Below, piece after piece: positions 5,424 to 5,495 of a stretch of 5,495 bases of DNA (position 1 is the stretch's first letter; each line of letters opens with the position of its first letter). The position numbers were made by a program, and so were the translations under genes. The DNA is from Acidobacteria bacterium AH-259-G07 (GTDB lineage Bacteria > Acidobacteriota > UBA6911 > RPQK01 > JADFOI01). Under the pieces are notes generated by a model. That model was not told where the DNA came from and did no database searches. It worked only from the letters and a program-made list of their open reading frames with translations. Where the stretch lies: NCBI GenBank assembly GCA_027717925.1, contig JALLON010000187.1, forward strand, positions 1-5,495. The letters run 5' to 3'.

Positions 5424-5495
5424 ATGAGTGAAGAAATTTTTGATGTTATTGTCGTCGGAGCCGATGAGAACGGTAAGTGGAGAAGTAAAGATGGA
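5424..5495 (+). CDS. Start of a possible FAD/NAD(P)-binding oxidoreductase (runs off the window)
   Basis: ATG 5424 follows AGGAGAGGG (5406-5414) at good spacing and opens a frame through the window end (24 codons): MSEEIFDVIVVGA then DENGKWRSKDG. The charged start leading into a beta strand 'FDVIVVGA' is typical of the Rossmann fold in flavoproteins such as the FixC/geranylgeranyl reductase group. However, the dinucleotide loop should continue GxGxxG, and here it is GADENG, followed by a hydrophilic stretch rather than the expected helix. It may be a different protein, or another gene start cut by deletion after GA. With 24 codons the product cannot be settled. Confidence 0.45.
   Translation, partial: MSEEIFDVIVVGADENGKWRSKDG

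Overview
The window comes from a bacterial chromosome of roughly 50-55% GC (estimated by eye). Gene content is a two-domain Nfu-type Fe-S protein, tandem TenA-family thiamine-salvage genes, a SagB-type flavin oxidoreductase and a DUF420 membrane protein. This suits an environmental lineage such as Nitrospirota or Methylomirabilota, but I cannot fix the taxon from sequence alone.

Layout. Left part (1-1435): an unassigned edge, the C-terminal half of an MFS transporter (+), a fragment of a transposase-associated DUF6431-like protein (-), and the last ~35 codons of a tyrosine recombinase (+). Centre (1436-4031): intact nfuA-like gene (+), converging on a minus-strand operon that reads E-type tenA, then C-type tenA, then thiD. 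Both tenA genes are intact. thiD is recognisable along its whole length but needs at least three frame changes. Next (4088-4313, -): the extreme N-terminus of a Ser/Thr protein kinase, with its ribosome binding site, joined out of frame to the C-terminal ~55 codons of cysH. Right part (4447-5308, -): the first ~175 residues of a SagB-type dehydrogenase, frameshifted, joined to a DUF420 gene that has lost its N-terminus. Right edge (5424-5495, +): the start of a divergent gene, with a perfect -10 box inside a 25-bp palindrome.

Interpretation. I see no new multi-gene system. The striking feature is erosion: three intact genes (nfuA-like and two tenA) stand among at least eight gene remnants. 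Most of the damage I can resolve is deletion, from one base to hundreds of bases, leaving scars such as kinase::cysH and sagB::DUF420. The intact genes argue against simple sequencing noise. The TenA proteins should release hydroxymethylpyrimidine (HMP) from thiamine breakdown products, but the co-transcribed HMP kinase that would use it is broken. A second thiD elsewhere, or loss of the step, is implied.
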